Part shown: piece by piece, positions 9,038-17,778 of the stretch
Layout: each line of letters begins with the position of its first letter
How positions within the stretch are numbered: position 1 is the stretch's first letter
Made by a program: the position numbers and the translations under genes
Source: an uncultured Phascolarctobacterium sp.
GTDB taxonomy: Bacteria > Bacillota > Negativicutes > Acidaminococcales > Acidaminococcaceae
DNA length: 64,000 bases
Direction: 5' to 3'
Assembly: GCA_905200645.1 (NCBI GenBank)
Contig: CAJKLD010000008.1
Location: 1 to 64,000, forward strand
The notes under the pieces: generated by a model
Database searches by the model: none
What the model was told of the DNA's origin: nothing
Seen by the model: only the letters and a program-made list of their open reading frames with translations

Positions 9038-9204
9038 AAAAAGCCCTCCATTATGCATTTTACTCATAATTAATCAGTTTAATTTTACCATAAAAAGTTA
9101 TCTTTTAAAAGGATTTACCCATTACTTGTAGAAATATAAAACAACTGATTTTTGTTAGTTTAACCTTTGTGTGCCGTTTTTTTATTACGGCAGGAGAAAA
9201 TATT

Positions 9205-9813
9205 ATGCTGAACACTTATCCTATTGGCTGCATCATCATGGCCTCCGGACATTCTGAACGCTATGGCAGCAACAAACTGCTGGAAAACTTTCAAGGCCAC
9301 CCTCTTATCCAATATATTTTGAACAGCACCAGCGAAATTTTTGCTCAGCGAGTAGTTGTTACCCGCTATCAAAAAATCGCAGCTCTGTGCCACAAGCAAA
9401 ATATTCCCTGCCTACTTCACAATAAACCATATTTAAACGACACCGTGCGCCTAGGATTGGCATATCTGCAAGCCAGGGATTTTTTAGGCTATGCCTTTTG
9501 TACCAGTGACCAACCTTTTCTGCAACAAGCAAGTATCGCTAATTTATGCGCCAGCTTTGTGGCCGCGCCCTACGCCATTAAACGTTTAGCTTACGGCAAT
9601 TCGCCTGGTAATCCTATAATTTTTCCGAAAGATTTAGTTCAAGAGCTGCAAAACCTGCCCCAAGATAGCGGCGGCGCTATTTTGGCAAAAAAATATCCTG
9701 AACGAGTACGCTTAGTACAAGTTCAGGATAGGTATGAACTTTTTGACGTTGATACAGTACGCGATTTGCGCCAATGTCTTAATCTTGCGGCAGCACGATG
9801 TTCAAAACAATAG
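9205..9813 (+). CDS. mocA: MocA/MobA-like molybdenum cofactor nucleotidyltransferase
   Basis: A 202-residue NTP_transf_3 protein. The N-terminal MASGHSERYGSNKLL loop is the nucleotide-binding motif of MobA/MocA, and an SDQPF motif near residue 98 holds the metal aspartate. MocA-type enzymes transfer CMP (MobA, GMP) to molybdopterin for hydroxylases of the xanthine dehydrogenase family; cytidylyl is the likelier product here. ATG 9205 has an AGGAG site ten bases upstream, so the in-frame extension to 9169 is rejected. It is the only plus-strand gene of the island, divergent from the hydroxylase operon, and its 3' end overlaps the convergent permease gene by 35 bases. Confidence 0.78.
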   Translation: MLNTYPIGCIIMASGHSERYGSNKLLENFQGHPLIQYILNSTSEIFAQRVVVTRYQKIAALCHKQNIPCLLHNKPYLNDTVRLGLAYLQARDFLGYAFCTSDQPFLQQASIANLCASFVAAPYAIKRLAYGNSPGNPIIFPKDLVQELQNLPQDSGGAILAKKYPERVRLVQVQDRYELFDVDTVRDLRQCLNLAAARCSKQ

Positions 9814-11170
9814 CTACCAAAGCAGCAGGAACAATACCTGAGCCGCCGAAAATCAATTTAACAGCAGCAGGAGCGTGAGCTAAAATACCGGGATTTGCGC
9901 CCATGCCATAACCAACGCCGAGAGCAACTGCCACAATGGTCAAATTGCGCGGCGTTAATTTTTCTTTAGTAATAAGTTGAATACCGCTGACTACAATGCT
10001 GGAAAACATCATTACAGCAGCGCCTCCCAAAACTGATTGAGGCATAATGGAAACCAAAGCGCCTAGCTTAGGAATCAAACCACAGAGAATTAAGAACATA
10101 CCGCCTGTCGCCAAAGCAAATCTATTGACAACTTTAGTCATTGCCACTAAGCCAACATTCTGGCTGAAAGAAGTATTAGGCAAAACGCCGAATAGAGCCG
10201 CAAAGCTGGAACCAATACCGTCGCAGATAACACCGCCGGAAAGCTCTTTATCAGTAGCTTCACGATTCAAACCGCCTTCCATAACGCCGGAAATATCACC
10301 AACGGTTTCGACTGCCGTAACGATAAACATAATGCACACCGGAATAATAGCACGCATATCAAAAATAATATCCACAGGCATAAATTCCGGTACTGAAAAC
10401 CAACCGGCCTGCGCTACTTTATCCCAATTTAAAACCCATGATTTAGTAAACTCTACGCCTTTAGCAGTAACACCGGTAGTTGGTAAAACTATCCCCATAA
10501 CAAAAGCAGCCGCATAACCGGCAATAATCCCCAACAAAATAGAAGAAGAACTCAAAAACCCTTTAGTGCCATGTTTAAAAAACAAAATTACTACCAAAAC
10601 AAACAGACCTAAACCCAAATTTTCCGCAGAACCAAAATCATTGGTTTTAAAACCGCCGCCAAAGGAGTTAATGCCAACGGCAATCAAGGATAAACCAATG
10701 GATAATACAACTGTTCCTGTTACTACGGACGGAAAAAAACGACGCAAGGGTTTAAGGAAAAAGCCTAAAATGCCCTCAAAAATACCACCAATAATTGACG
10801 CGCCCATAATAGCGCTATATGCCGCAATCCCGCTGCCCATAGTTGCTACAACACTGCTGAAAACGCCGATAAACCCGGAACTGGTACCCATAATAATAGG
10901 CACCTTACCGCCGCAGAGGCCAATGCCGTATAATTGTACTAAAGTTACGATACCAGCTATAATCATAGCATTTTGGAGCAAGCTAATCTGCAAATCAACA
11001 AAATCTTTGCCGCCCATAATACCACACGCACCGCCGATAATCAAAAGTGGTGTCAAATTGCCTACGAACATTGCCAAAACATGTTGTAAGCCTAAAGGAA
11101 CAGCTTGGCTCAAAGGCATTTTGCCCTCAAAACGATAAGCGTCCTCGGAAAGATTGATAAATTTTGCCAT
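9779..11170 (-). CDS. NCS2 family purine permease
   Basis: A 463-residue polytopic membrane protein of the nucleobase:cation symporter-2 family (UraA/PbuX/XanQ), with about 12-14 hydrophobic segments. The family signature QNVGLVAMTK, with its substrate-contacting Gln-Asn, is present near residue 325. The start at 11170 has a GGAGG site; the TTG at 11185 would overlap that site. The next upstream gene is xdhC-like after a 137-base gap with a hairpin. Placement in a molybdenum hydroxylase island suggests xanthine or uric acid uptake; exact substrate unproved. Confidence 0.85.
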   Translation of the reverse strand: MAKFINLSEDAYRFEGKMPLSQAVPLGLQHVLAMFVGNLTPLLIIGGACGIMGGKDFVDLQISLLQNAMIIAGIVTLVQLYGIGLCGGKVPIIMGTSSGFIGVFSSVVATMGSGIAAYSAIMGASIIGGIFEGILGFFLKPLRRFFPSVVTGTVVLSIGLSLIAVGINSFGGGFKTNDFGSAENLGLGLFVLVVILFFKHGTKGFLSSSSILLGIIAGYAAAFVMGIVLPTTGVTAKGVEFTKSWVLNWDKVAQAGWFSVPEFMPVDIIFDMRAIIPVCIMFIVTAVETVGDISGVMEGGLNREATDKELSGGVICDGIGSSFAALFGVLPNTSFSQNVGLVAMTKVVNRFALATGGMFLILCGLIPKLGALVSIMPQSVLGGAAVMMFSSIVVSGIQLITKEKLTPRNLTIVAVALGVGYGMGANPGILAHAPAAVKLIFGGSGIVPAALVAIVLNIVLPQD

Positions 11171-11243
11171 ATAAACAACCTCCAAAAATTCCTGATAGTC
11201 ACTATTTTAGCGTATATCCCCTTTATCTGTAAAGATTTTTACG

Positions 11244-11281
11244 GTTAAAAAGCGAAGATTTTCAGCAAAAATCTTTTTAAC
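11244..11281 (-). terminator. Candidate terminator or attenuator hairpin after the XdhC-like gene
   Basis: A 9-bp outer stem (GTTAAAAAG/CTTTTTAAC) encloses an alternative AAGATTTT/AAAATCTT stem, so two hairpins compete. It sits between the XdhC-like stop and the permease start. On the minus strand the distal arm supplies five T but no long U tract follows, so termination may be partial. Confidence 0.4.
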
Positions 11282-11307
11282 GTTCATATTCTATTTTATC
11301 TTTTTGG

Positions 11308-12258
11308 TTAAGACCTTGCAGCGCGTACTTGAATAAGCTGCGCCGCAATAGAAACGGCTATTTCAGCAGGCGTTTCACTGCCAATTTGCAGTCCGACAGG
11401 CGTAGTAATTCTCGCCAGCTGTTCATCAGTATAGCCTTCTGCAAGCAATACCTGCCGCGCCATTTTCGATTTATTCCTGCTGCCCATAATGCCTATATAA
11501 CCTACGGGAGTATGAAGCAAAAAGCGCTCACAATTTGCATCATGCTCATGACCTCGCGTCATAACTACGGCATAATCAGTTTCTCGCAGCGTACAAGCCT
11601 CAGCTAAACGGCAAAAGTCCACTTGTTTAACAAGTTCTGCCATAGGAAATACAGCAGCGTCAGCAAATTCTTTACGGTCATCAAAAACCGCGCAGCGAAA
11701 GCCTACATGACACAAAAGCGGCACCAGCTCTCTGGCAACATGACCGGCGCCAAAAACATATACCATACCGTCATAGCAATGCTGCTCCGCATAATATTCA
11801 TTGCCGTTCAGCATCACTAAACCGCGCCTTCCCTTAATCGGCAATGAATTTTTAACTGCTATTTCACCCTCGCCCAAGGGCAGCAGCAGCCACCAAGGCT
11901 TATTTTCTGCCAGCCTACCGGCTATTTGCTCTGCTAACGTAGTTGCCGCTGCGCCTGCTACATAACAAAACTGCAAGCTGCAATAACCGCCGCAGGCCAT
12001 TCCGGCAGCGGGAGATAAATCGTAACGCCGGTAAAAGCTGTACTGCTCGCCGCAGGCTAATTTTTTCTGCGCTTCGCAAATGGCGGTATATTCCATACTG
12101 CCGCCGCCAATAGTACCATAAGCCAAGCCGTCTCTGTTGACCAACATATACGCACCACTGCTGCGCGGCGTAGAGCCCTCGCTTTCAATGAGAAAAACAA
12201 GATAACAAGCGTTTTTCTGCTCGGTCTGTAATTTTATTTGTTCAATCAATTTTTTCAT
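11308..12258 (-). CDS. XdhC/CoxI family molybdenum hydroxylase maturation factor
   Basis: A 316-residue XdhC-like protein. The N-terminal XdhC_CoxI domain (GSTPRSSGAYM, GTIGGGSMEY) is followed by a C-terminal Rossmann domain with VFGAGHVAREL near residue 172. Known XdhC binds Moco, promotes insertion of the terminal sulfido ligand and passes the cofactor to xanthine dehydrogenase. It lies 9 bases downstream of yqeB in the yqeC-yqeB-xdhC run. In selenium-dependent systems it may act with YqeB in placing selenium; that is inference. Confidence 0.88.
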   Translation of the reverse strand: MKKLIEQIKLQTEQKNACYLVFLIESEGSTPRSSGAYMLVNRDGLAYGTIGGGSMEYTAICEAQKKLACGEQYSFYRRYDLSPAAGMACGGYCSLQFCYVAGAAATTLAEQIAGRLAENKPWWLLLPLGEGEIAVKNSLPIKGRRGLVMLNGNEYYAEQHCYDGMVYVFGAGHVARELVPLLCHVGFRCAVFDDRKEFADAAVFPMAELVKQVDFCRLAEACTLRETDYAVVMTRGHEHDANCERFLLHTPVGYIGIMGSRNKSKMARQVLLAEGYTDEQLARITTPVGLQIGSETPAEIAVSIAAQLIQVRAARS

Positions 12259-12267
12259 AGCTGCACT

Positions 12268-13092
12268 CTAATTTTTGTTTTGCTCGGTTGCATACCGGCA
12301 CACCAGCTCCAGCACGCTTCCCGCAATACATCTTGCCTTGTCGGAAATTGTAAAGCAGTTGGCCAGTTCCTCTTGACGCGGGTCAATGTCGGCAATTTTA
12401 AAGCCCTTAGTCACCCAAAAGCCTTCGCGAATCATGCCGCGAATAATACCGCTCAAGCTTGCGGTAACCGATGTAACCTTACCTTCCATATCGGTTATTT
12501 CCGCAATTAACTGTCCTTTGGCTACGATACTGCCAATGTCCTGCACAATATGCAAGCTGCCCTCCGCTACGGCGTGCAGAACTCTTTCCTTGCCAAAGCC
12601 GCCAATAATTCCCGGTACGCCGCTGTTTGGAGCAGCGCTGCCCGCTTTTATTATGCGTCCTAAATTATGGCCGCGCTTGGTTTCTACCACAGCGTGCACA
12701 TCCTTGCCTGCCGTAAAGCCCGGCCCCAACGCAATAGTCAACGGTGCCATATCCATATTAGTACCAAGATTTTTCTTAGCGATAATAGCGTCCACTACTA
12801 TATCCGGCGACAAGGTTTTTACGCAGGCAGCAGCTTCGTCTACTAAAATCGGCACCTGTCCCTGCTCCCATACGGACAAGGCTTCGCTTAAAGTATTTAT
12901 GCGCACGCCCGTCATACCCTCCACAGTTACCTTGCCGCTGTAAACAGCCTCGCACAAAGCTACCTGCCGTCTGATAGCGGAAGGCTGCGCACATTCCAAA
13001 ACCAAAGGTGCAAAGCCTGCGCTCCATAGACGATAAATAACGCCCGTTGCTAAGTCTCCGCCGCCACGGACAATAATTCGTAAATTCTGCAT
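12268..13092 (-). CDS. yqeB: Selenium-dependent molybdenum hydroxylase system protein YqeB
   Basis: A 274-residue member of the EF2563/YqeB family, recognised from the N-terminal VRGGGDLATG glycine-rich motif and overall sequence. Comparative genomics tied this family to selD genes that lack Sec-insertion partners and to molybdenum hydroxylases with labile selenium. The biochemical role is unproven; delivery or insertion of selenium into Moco is proposed. The start has an AGAGGTGAT site. It lies 7 bases after yqeC and 9 before the XdhC-like gene. Confidence 0.85.
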   Translation of the reverse strand: MQNLRIIVRGGGDLATGVIYRLWSAGFAPLVLECAQPSAIRRQVALCEAVYSGKVTVEGMTGVRINTLSEALSVWEQGQVPILVDEAAACVKTLSPDIVVDAIIAKKNLGTNMDMAPLTIALGPGFTAGKDVHAVVETKRGHNLGRIIKAGSAAPNSGVPGIIGGFGKERVLHAVAEGSLHIVQDIGSIVAKGQLIAEITDMEGKVTSVTASLSGIIRGMIREGFWVTKGFKIADIDPRQEELANCFTISDKARCIAGSVLELVCRYATEQNKN

Positions 13093-13099
13093 ATAATGA

Positions 13100-13798
13100 T
13101 CACCTCTTACCGCGAAGCCATATTTTTTCCTTATCTATGCCATATCCTACCAATATATTTTGCAATGCTTGTACACGTGCTTTTTCGACCACGTCACACT
13201 TGTTTAAGGCTACATAAAAATCCCTTGAGCCAACATTTTTTCTGCTGCCGTTTTCACTTACAATTATTTTTGCTAATTTATTTTCATCCAGCAGAAGATT
13301 ACATTCATTAACAAAAATATACTTAGCCAACTGCCAGCGAAAGCAGGCTTCCTCCATAGTTTTGCCAAAAGCGTCCATGCCAACTACGGCGATTACAATA
13401 TCACTTGCCGCCAGCAGCACCGGCTCATGAGCAGCAGGCACTTTGCAGGGCATTTGTTTAGCGCCGTCCGCCTCTACCAGCATAATCTCACTGGCAGCGA
13501 TAGCCTGTTCCAATAAAACAGCAGACGGCACTACTAGTTTATGCGTTCCCTGCTCCAAATTTCCTATAACAGCATACGCCCCTTTTTTCCACATGGCTTC
13601 CAACTGTTGAATATTTTTTGCTAAGCTATTTTCCTGCGGCTGCCAAATATGCGTAGTAGTCATAGCGACAGTTTTTCTGCCCTGCGCAGCAAAAAGCTGC
13701 GCCAGCTCATACATAATAGTAGTTTTTCCGCCGCCGCCAACAAGAGAAATGATATGCTTTTTTTCGTCTTTTAAAAAGCTCCAAGGACAAGAATACAC
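13100..13798 (-). CDS. yqeC: Putative selenium-dependent hydroxylase accessory protein YqeC
   Basis: A 232-residue P-loop protein with a Walker A-like GGGGKTT near residue 21-27 and a conserved MTTTHIW stretch, as in the YqeC family. The family co-occurs with YqeB in selenium-dependent molybdenum hydroxylase genomes; its NTPase role is unknown. A GTG start at 13798 is supported by an AGGAG site seven bases upstream. It leads the yqeC-yqeB-xdhC run. Confidence 0.82.
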   Translation of the reverse strand: MYSCPWSFLKDEKKHIISLVGGGGKTTIMYELAQLFAAQGRKTVAMTTTHIWQPQENSLAKNIQQLEAMWKKGAYAVIGNLEQGTHKLVVPSAVLLEQAIAASEIMLVEADGAKQMPCKVPAAHEPVLLAASDIVIAVVGMDAFGKTMEEACFRWQLAKYIFVNECNLLLDENKLAKIIVSENGSRKNVGSRDFYVALNKCDVVEKARVQALQNILVGYGIDKEKIWLRGKR

Positions 13799-13869
13799 GT
13801 AAAGCTCCTAAGATCAAGCATTTAGACTGCTATGTTTTTATATTTTTTACTAAGAGAAGCAGCGATATT

Positions 13870-14373
13870 TTATACTTTTTGCAGCCTGTTTTCAAACGTC
13901 CGGGCTAATACTGTACCAATTATTCCCGTAAGCACCTGCGGTACACTCATAGCGAAAATAATAGTGTTACGCAACGCCGGATTAGCCAGTTCTAAAAACC
14001 ATAACACCAACCAAGCAGCAACAAGCATGACTACACCCTTACACAAGGGCGGTAAGAACAACTCCATAAATTTTCTGCCTGCAAAAATAAAGTTGCCCAC
14101 AATAAAAAATATGTTACCCAGCCAAACCACCGGTATAAGAAACGTTAAAGCCAGCTGACCTTGAGCGTAGGCCGTAAGCGGCAACAGTATACCTAAAAGT
14201 ATAGCCGTTGTTCTGCCGTTTAGTTTCAAGGTCAGCACCAGCATCATATGCACTAAAGAACCAATAAGAAAGGTACTTACAGGCAGCGGCAAAGGGATAA
14301 ACAGCCGCAAGCTCTGCAAAACCAACGCTAGAGCAATCAACAGCGCTCCGCGCACTATATTGCGATTCTTCAT
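13870..14373 (-). CDS. Small integral membrane protein, possibly ECF transporter S component
   Basis: A 167-residue, very hydrophobic protein with about five membrane segments and a Lys/Arg-rich C-terminus. Size, hydropathy and the short N-terminal stretch before a long first helix resemble ECF S components (vitamin-binding subunits); no family motif proves it. Its ATG overlaps the stop of the aminotransferase-like gene (TAATG), so the two are expressed together. A substrate cannot be named. Confidence 0.55.
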   Translation of the reverse strand: MKNRNIVRGALLIALALVLQSLRLFIPLPLPVSTFLIGSLVHMMLVLTLKLNGRTTAILLGILLPLTAYAQGQLALTFLIPVVWLGNIFFIVGNFIFAGRKFMELFLPPLCKGVVMLVAAWLVLWFLELANPALRNTIIFAMSVPQVLTGIIGTVLARTFENRLQKV

Positions 14374-15248
14374 TATTTAGCAGGACATTCTTTAGCAACA
14401 AATTCTTCGTAAGCTTTTTGCAGTTTAACTGCTAATTCGCCTGGATTGCCGCCATTGACAAATCTACGGTCAATTTTAGTCACAGGCATAAACTCACAAC
14501 GGGGACCGCACAAAAATGCTTCGTCTGCCTTCAAAGCAAATTCCTTATCAAAAGGACGCTCAATAATCTGTAAATCTAAATCTTTGGCAAGACGCTCCAT
14601 CAACAAACGGCGAACAACATTCTTGTGAATAAAATTGTTTTCCGGATGCGTCCACAGCACACCATCTTTATATACAAAGAAGCTTGCTTCTGTACTCTCA
14701 GTAATTTTGCCGTCACGCACAAAGAGCGCGTCAAAAGCGCGGCTGACGGTTGCTTTTTGCTTAGCCACAACCTCCGGCAGCCTATTCAAAGTATTAACGT
14801 CGCAGCGGGACCAACGCTCGTCCTTTTCCGTAATCACATTGACGCCCTTAGCACGCTTTTCGGCTAAAGCCGCGCGGTCAACAGGCACGGCAAACATGGT
14901 CAGACGCGGTACGGAAGGCTCCGGATAAGCCAAGCCGTAGGGAGCGCTGCCGCGGGTAATCTGCGTATAAATTTCGCAGTTCTGCATTCCGGTAGCTTCA
15001 ATAAGACTTTCGTGAAATTCTACCAATTCTTCAATCATATATACGCCAGGAATTTTTACGGAAATAACCGAATCAAAAAGATTATTCATCAGTGGCAGCA
15101 ACGCAAAACAGCGTCCGTTATATACGGGCACCAATTCAAAAACGCCGTCGCCAAAATTATGGCCGCGGTCGTTAACATCTACAAAAGCTTCCTCCATAGG
15201 CATAATTTCGCCGTCGATAAGCACTAAGTGTTCTTTGATTTCGCTCAT
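14373..15248 (-). CDS. Class IV aminotransferase homologue lacking the PLP lysine
   Basis: A 291-residue protein clearly related to D-amino-acid transaminase and branched-chain aminotransferase by DRG-x-x-FGDGV-x-E near residue 27-38, the QITRG block and the C-terminal layout. Aligned without gaps to Bacillus D-amino-acid transaminase (recalled), the Schiff-base lysine of D-I-K-S-L-N becomes Asn152 in CDVNTLNRL, and the PLP-phosphate arginine of H-x-x-R-L becomes Asn56. The substrate loop Arg/His are also missing, while Glu184 is kept. It is probably not a transaminase; it could be a binding or regulatory protein. Co-transcribed with the membrane protein downstream. Confidence 0.85.
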   Translation of the reverse strand: MSEIKEHLVLIDGEIMPMEEAFVDVNDRGHNFGDGVFELVPVYNGRCFALLPLMNNLFDSVISVKIPGVYMIEELVEFHESLIEATGMQNCEIYTQITRGSAPYGLAYPEPSVPRLTMFAVPVDRAALAEKRAKGVNVITEKDERWSRCDVNTLNRLPEVVAKQKATVSRAFDALFVRDGKITESTEASFFVYKDGVLWTHPENNFIHKNVVRRLLMERLAKDLDLQIIERPFDKEFALKADEAFLCGPRCEFMPVTKIDRRFVNGGNPGELAVKLQKAYEEFVAKECPAK

Positions 15249-15450
15249 TTTTCTTCCTCCATTTATTTTGTAAGCTATGCACGAGAATATTTTTCTTTTT
15301 ATTCACGATAAGCAAGTAAAAATCTTGTCTAAAATATTGTATAATAGATTAGAATCGTGACAATAATAATATTATACACCAAACAGCTTGCTTTTGGCAA
15401 AATTTGTTCTGTGGTGCTTGTCATAAAATATCATTTGAAGGAGCTTGTTT

Positions 15451-17760
15451 ATGAGTCATTTACCAACCATTATCACCGATCTGGCGATGATTTTGCTTGT
15501 TGCCGGTATGACGACAATTCTATTTAAAAAAATCAATCAGCCGCTAGTTTTAGGCTACATTATCGCCGGTTTTATTACGGGACCTAATTTTGTTTTCTTT
15601 CCCACAGTCGCCGACAAGGTAAATGTGCAGGCTTGGTCAGAAATCGGCGTTATTTTTCTGCTCTTTGCTTTAGGACTGGAATTCAGCTTTTATAAATTGA
15701 AAAAAGTTGGCAGTACGGCTTTTGTTTCTACAGCGATAATTATTTTTTGTATGATTTTAGTAGGCTACGGTGTAGGTCAGCTACTTGGCTGGAGCCATAT
15801 GGACAGCATCTTTCTTGGAGGTATGCTCTCCATGTCCTCCACTGCCATCATTATCAAAGCATTTGACGATTTAAATTTGCGCAGCAAAAGCTTTACGGAG
15901 GTTGTTTTCGGCGTATTGATAGTAGAGGATATCGCCGGTATCGCCATGATGGTTATTCTTTCCACCATTGCGGTAGCTACCAGCGGCATTTCCACCACAG
16001 AGCTGCTTATGAGCGTAGCGCGCTTAGTTTTCTTTTTAGTATTGTGGTTTGTACTGGGAATGTATCTTGTGCCCAGCTTTTTCAAGCGCGCCAACAAGCT
16101 GATGAATGACGAAACCTTAGTAGTTGTTTCCATCGGTCTTTGCTTAGGCATGGTATTTATCGCTACAAACTTAGGCTTTTCCTCTGCGTTAGGCGCTTTC
16201 ATTATGGGTTCTTTAATTGCCGAGGCTCCCAACGCCGAGCATATTGAGCATTTAATCGCGCCTATTAAAAATCTTTTTGGCGCCGTCTTTTTCGTTTCCG
16301 TCGGTATGATGGTTAATCCTGCGCTTTTGGCTAACTATGCCGTTCCCGTAATGGTGCTTGTCGCTACAACAATTCTGGGGCAAATGTTTTTCGCCACCTG
16401 CGGTATACTTGCTGCCGGTCAAAAGCTGAAAACTGCCGTGCACTGCGGCTTCAGCTTAACCCAAATCGGCGAATTTTCCTTTATCTTGGCTTCTTTAGGC
16501 ACCAGCTTGGGCGTAACCAGCGATTTTCTCTATCCCATTATCGTTGCTGTATCAGTTATTACTACTTTTACTACACCCTTTTTTATCAACGCTGCCGAGC
16601 CTGCTTACGCCAAGCTGGAAGCTATTCTGCCGCAACGCTTCCTCAACTGGCTGGAGCGCTACACGGATAATAACGACAGCAAGAACGATCAAGACTGGAA
16701 AAATTATCTGCAAATTTATATTCTGCACTTGGTAATTTATTCCACACTGCTGTTGGCGATTATTTTAGGCGCTACGCTTTATCTGCTGCCCTATTTGCAA
16801 AACACTCTGCAGCTTGTCTACGCTAATTGGCTGGCTGCCGGGATAACGATTTTATTTATGGCGCCAATTTTGCGTGCCATCCTCATCAACCACGCCGAAA
16901 ACACGGAACTCTTTGCTATTCTTTGGTTTAAAAAGCGCTCCAACCATTTACCGCTGTTGATTTTAGTTTTGGGCAAGGTCGTGATTGCCACTATGACCTT
17001 ATATTTTGTTATCCATAACATTATTGGTCTGCACGGACTTATCGCTTTTTTGGTAATGATAGGAACCGCTTATTTAATTGCGTCCTCTGATTGGCTCATG
17101 GGCGAATATCTGCGTATTGAATCGCGTTTCTTAGTAAATCTTAACGAAAAACACATGCGTAAACACCGTGAAGCCCAAGGCACACAAAAAACTGAACAAG
17201 GCAATTGGTTCGACGAAGAATTGCAGCTGACATGCTATCAAGTAGCTGACGACTCTCCCGTTATCGGTCAAACTATGAAAAAATTGGCTATACGCCAATC
17301 CTACGGCTGCAACGTTTTACAAATCAAAACCGCTACAGCTACTATTGATATGCCCGGCGGCGAACAAATAATCACTAAAGGTTCTAAGCTGCTGCTAATC
17401 GGTACGGCAAGCCAGTTCAAAATTTTTGACGCCGCTATTATTCAGCTTAAATTAAAAATACAACGTTTAGAAGAAGCAAAAACTCTGCGTCACTTTATGC
17501 TGGAAGGAAATAAAAGCAAACCTGAGCAGCAATTTAAGTCCGTCGCCATTACTATCGACAAGCACTCTCCCCTTTTAGGTGCCACCTTAAAAGCGGCTAA
17601 TCTGCGTCATAAATGGAGCTGTTTAGTAATCGGTTTAGAACGCGGCGCTTTTACCATAACCAATCCTAACGTAGATTTAGTTTTTGAAAAAAATGATTTG
17701 CTATGGATTTTAGGCAAGCAAAAAATGATTAACACCCTAATCAGAGAAGAAATTTTGTAA
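15451..17760 (+). CDS. KefB/CPA2-type cation:proton antiporter with two RCK-C domains
   Basis: A 769-residue membrane protein. Residues 1-390 form a Na+/H+ exchanger (CPA2) domain with an FLLFALGLEFS stretch. Further membrane segments follow around residues 430-560. The C-terminal cytoplasmic part carries two TrkA-C (RCK-C) domains at about 590-670 and 700-769, without a TrkA-N nucleotide-binding domain. It probably exchanges K+ or Na+ for protons under ligand control. ATG 15451 has a GAAGGAG site; a TTG at 15445 is too close to it. Stands alone, convergent with pilT. Confidence 0.85.
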   Translation: MSHLPTIITDLAMILLVAGMTTILFKKINQPLVLGYIIAGFITGPNFVFFPTVADKVNVQAWSEIGVIFLLFALGLEFSFYKLKKVGSTAFVSTAIIIFCMILVGYGVGQLLGWSHMDSIFLGGMLSMSSTAIIIKAFDDLNLRSKSFTEVVFGVLIVEDIAGIAMMVILSTIAVATSGISTTELLMSVARLVFFLVLWFVLGMYLVPSFFKRANKLMNDETLVVVSIGLCLGMVFIATNLGFSSALGAFIMGSLIAEAPNAEHIEHLIAPIKNLFGAVFFVSVGMMVNPALLANYAVPVMVLVATTILGQMFFATCGILAAGQKLKTAVHCGFSLTQIGEFSFILASLGTSLGVTSDFLYPIIVAVSVITTFTTPFFINAAEPAYAKLEAILPQRFLNWLERYTDNNDSKNDQDWKNYLQIYILHLVIYSTLLLAIILGATLYLLPYLQNTLQLVYANWLAAGITILFMAPILRAILINHAENTELFAILWFKKRSNHLPLLILVLGKVVIATMTLYFVIHNIIGLHGLIAFLVMIGTAYLIASSDWLMGEYLRIESRFLVNLNEKHMRKHREAQGTQKTEQGNWFDEELQLTCYQVADDSPVIGQTMKKLAIRQSYGCNVLQIKTATATIDMPGGEQIITKGSKLLLIGTASQFKIFDAAIIQLKLKIQRLEEAKTLRHFMLEGNKSKPEQQFKSVAITIDKHSPLLGATLKAANLRHKWSCLVIGLERGAFTITNPNVDLVFEKNDLLWILGKQKMINTLIREEIL

Positions 17761-17778
17761 AATTAAATTTCGCTTTGC

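Noticed and set aside
10566..11138. Plus-strand open frame opposite the purine permease
   Set aside because: Lys/Pro-rich translation typical of the reverse strand of a membrane protein gene; no ribosome binding site.
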